This document shows, in pieces, positions 14,893 through 16,898 of a DNA stretch of 16,898 nt. The notes below the pieces were generated by a model. It did no database searches, had not been told where the DNA came from, and saw only the letters and a list, made by a program, of their open reading frames with translations. The first letter of the stretch is position 1. Each line of letters starts with the position of its first letter. The DNA is from Candidatus Segatella albertsiae (lineage in GTDB: Bacteria; Bacteroidota; Bacteroidia; Bacteroidales; Bacteroidaceae): NCBI GenBank assembly GCA_002451555.1, contig DKCU01000155.1, positions 1 through 16,898 of the forward strand, written 5' to 3'. A program made the translations under genes and the position numbers.

Positions 14893-16898
14893 ATGAAGAA
14901 ACTTACATTATTGTCAATGTTGGGTTGCATGTCTCTCGGCATGATGGCGCAGACTGCCATCAGCGATGCCGACCTGCAGAATGCCTACAGCTCAAGGACA
15001 TACAGTATGCGTGTGAGCTGTCATGACCCATCTATTGTGGTGGATGACATCTCCAACCCTAATAAGCCTATCTATTATATCTATGGTTCCCACCTGGGCA
15101 GAGGAAAGACTTATCAAAGCAGCAACTACCAGAATTGGGCAACCTTTAAGACAGGTGAGGAAAATTCAGGTACCAATAATAGCCTCTTTGCCGATGTGGA
15201 TGGCAATGCCATCAACTTTAAGGATGCCTACAGCACCCATGCCATTAAGAAGGTGAAGAATTACAAGGGCGAGGAAGTGACTCTTGGCAATTTCGATGCC
15301 CATGCATGGCAGTGCGGACAAAATGCTGCGGGCAAGGCGAATACAGTTGCTGGAAACCAGTGGGCTCCAGATGTCATCTACAACAAGACCATGAAGAAAT
15401 GGTGTATGTATATGAGTCTGAATGGCGACAATTGGTGTTCCACCATTGTTTGCTTCACCTCCAATAGCGTGGAGGGACCTTGGGTTTATCAAGGACCTGT
15501 GGTTTGCTCTGGATTCTCAGGACGTTTTGTACATAATGGCTATGCCAAGGCTGATGATTGGAAGAATACAGACTTGGCAATCGCTACAGGTTGCACTTCG
15601 CTTCCTGCTCGTTACAGTGTAACTAGCAAGGACAACTGGGGAAACTATTGGCCTAATTGCATCGACCCATGCGTCTTCTACGATGATGACGATAATCTCT
15701 GGATGAGTTATGGCTCATGGTCGGGCGGCATCTATATGATTCGCTTGAACAAGGAGAATGGTCTTCGTGATTACGAATATACTTTCCCATATCAAATCAA
15801 TGGCGAGGATGCCACTCCAGGTGCATACAACCAGGCTTGTACCTCAGACCCATACTTTGGCAAGAAGATAGCCGGTGGATATTATGTATCTGGCGAGGCA
15901 AGTTATATCCAGAAGATAGGTAAGTATTACTTCCTCTTCTTGAGTTATGGCGGCTTGGATCCAGATGGTGGCTATCAGATGCGTGTGTTCCGTTCGGAGA
16001 AACCAGACGGACCTTACAAGGACTGCTATGGTACATCGGCTCTTTACAACAACTATGTCTTGAACTTCGGTTCTGGTGCTCGTGACAACCGTGGTGTTTT
16101 GTTGCTCTGCAACTACCAGTGGGATACCATGCCTGTAGCTGAGTTGGCACAAGGCCATAACTCTGCTTTCAACGATAACAAGGGGCGTTCGTTTGTGGTA
16201 TATCATACCAAGTTTAATGATGGTTCGTTCGGTCATGAAGTGCGTGTTCACCAGCTTTTCTTGAATGACGAGGGATGGTTGATGGCAGCACCATACGAGT
16301 TTGATGGCGAGACTGCCACAAGCGAGAAAATCGCATCAGAGGCATCTATCGGCAACGATGAGATTCCTGGCGACTACCAGTTCATCCGTCATCAGTATAA
16401 TCAGAACACAGCTGCCAAGGCATACGAGAAACCTGTGAAAATCAAGCTCAATGCCGATGGAACCGTGAGCGGAGGCGAGACAGGCAAGTGGGTTCGTAAA
16501 GATGGAACAGACTATATCACCTTGGTGTTGTCGGGTGTAACCTATCGTGGTGCTTTGGTGAAACAGACCATCGACTATACCAATATTCCAGCTCTCGCTA
16601 TCGTGGCTCTCTCTTCATCCAGTGGTAGCTTGACCATCGGGCAGAACAGCTTTACTTATCAGCAGGAAGTTTGGGCAGTGAAGGCTGATGCCAAGGCTGC
16701 CATCAAATACACACTCGACAAGAGTGTCATTCCTTTCCAGGATGGTGCTACATTGAATAGCAAGCCAACTTTGCCAACGACCGCTTATCTCGGCACAACC
16801 GTAACATGGAAATCAAGCGATGCTTCTATCATGACCGATGCTGGTGTTGTCAAGGGCAAGGGTAAGGTGAAGATGACCATGACCATCTCCAAGGATGG
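14893..16898 (+). CDS. GH43 endo-alpha-1,5-arabinanase-like enzyme (3' partial)
   Basis: Secreted glycoside hydrolase, probably cutting the arabinan backbone; 668 codons are present and the frame runs off the window. The signal peptide (MKKLTLLSMLGC...) probably ends near MMAQ (17-20); Cys12 lies too early for a convincing lipobox. The five-bladed GH43 catalytic domain covers about 42-470. Visible landmarks are HDP with the likely general base Asp45, WAPD (157-160), CIDP with the pKa-modulating Asp258, SGEASYI with the likely acid Glu335, GHNS with His422 (metal-site position in arabinanases), and HEVRVHQLF (448-456). A beta-rich GH43 C-terminal domain follows at about 490-597. From 605 an Ig-like domain begins (TVTWKSSDAS, GVVKGKGKV). 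The ATG at 14893 is chosen for the signal peptide and A-rich leader. Arabinanase is the best fit; other alpha-L-arabinofuran-active GH43 activities remain possible. Confidence 0.9.
   Translation, partial: MKKLTLLSMLGCMSLGMMAQTAISDADLQNAYSSRTYSMRVSCHDPSIVVDDISNPNKPIYYIYGSHLGRGKTYQSSNYQNWATFKTGEENSGTNNSLFADVDGNAINFKDAYSTHAIKKVKNYKGEEVTLGNFDAHAWQCGQNAAGKANTVAGNQWAPDVIYNKTMKKWCMYMSLNGDNWCSTIVCFTSNSVEGPWVYQGPVVCSGFSGRFVHNGYAKADDWKNTDLAIATGCTSLPARYSVTSKDNWGNYWPNCIDPCVFYDDDDNLWMSYGSWSGGIYMIRLNKENGLRDYEYTFPYQINGEDATPGAYNQACTSDPYFGKKIAGGYYVSGEASYIQKIGKYYFLFLSYGGLDPDGGYQMRVFRSEKPDGPYKDCYGTSALYNNYVLNFGSGARDNRGVLLLCNYQWDTMPVAELAQGHNSAFNDNKGRSFVVYHTKFNDGSFGHEVRVHQLFLNDEGWLMAAPYEFDGETATSEKIASEASIGNDEIPGDYQFIRHQYNQNTAAKAYEKPVKIKLNADGTVSGGETGKWVRKDGTDYITLVLSGVTYRGALVKQTIDYTNIPALAIVALSSSSGSLTIGQNSFTYQQEVWAVKADAKAAIKYTLDKSVIPFQDGATLNSKPTLPTTAYLGTTVTWKSSDASIMTDAGVVKGKGKVKMTMTISKD

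Noticed and set aside
14898..14928. Lipoprotein signal with Cys12 in the GH43 enzyme
   Set aside because: The hydrophobic stretch before Cys12 is too short and the preceding residues (MLG) fit a lipobox poorly; a normal signal peptide ending near MMAQ fits better.
1..16898. Mobile elements, CRISPR arrays, tRNA or rRNA genes
   Set aside because: No transposase, integrase, terminal inverted repeats, spaced repeat array or RNA gene was found on reading both strands; nearly all of the window is accounted for by PUL genes.

Overview
The window looks like part of a Bacteroidales chromosome, most likely Prevotellaceae (Segatella/Prevotella copri-like; the genus is inferred from protein style, not proven). 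The signs are tandem SusC/SusD pairs, lipoproteins with a Cys followed by acidic residues, A-rich leaders without Shine-Dalgarno sequences, and a TAnnTTTG-type promoter element. All genes are on the + strand. Together they form most of one polysaccharide utilization locus (PUL), and both ends of the window cut through genes.

Layout: (1) 1-2486 is the 3' part of a membrane-spanning regulator with periplasmic beta-propeller repeats, a Y_Y_Y domain, one transmembrane helix and a C-terminal AraC-type DNA-binding domain. It resembles a hybrid two-component sensor, but the histidine kinase and receiver modules are missing. (2) 2487-2760 is the control region: two terminator-like hairpins, a 9-bp direct repeat with 21-bp spacing suited to an AraC-type activator, a TACTTTTG -7 element, and a leader with a 15-bp tandem repeat. 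(3) 2761-14741 is a tightly packed operon: a LamG surface lipoprotein with two copies of an unnamed Trp-rich module, then susC-susD-susC-susD, with 17-27 bp gaps. (4) 14742-14892 is a hairpin-rich spacer. (5) From 14893 to the window end runs a secreted GH43 enzyme of the endo-alpha-1,5-arabinanase type, followed by a GH43 C-terminal beta domain and the start of an Ig-like domain; its 3' end lies outside.

How they work together (inference from family knowledge): the GH43 enzyme and surface lipoprotein cut and hold an arabinose-containing polymer, probably pectic arabinan. The two SusCD pairs import oligosaccharides of different size or branching. The propeller regulator senses a breakdown product in the periplasm and switches on the operon promoter directly, without a phosphorelay. 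The points most worth checking are the kinase-less sensor with its matching operator, the duplicated module in the lipoprotein, the divergent TonB box of the second SusC, the TEGG-repeat tail of the second SusD, and the stable hairpin before the GH43 gene.
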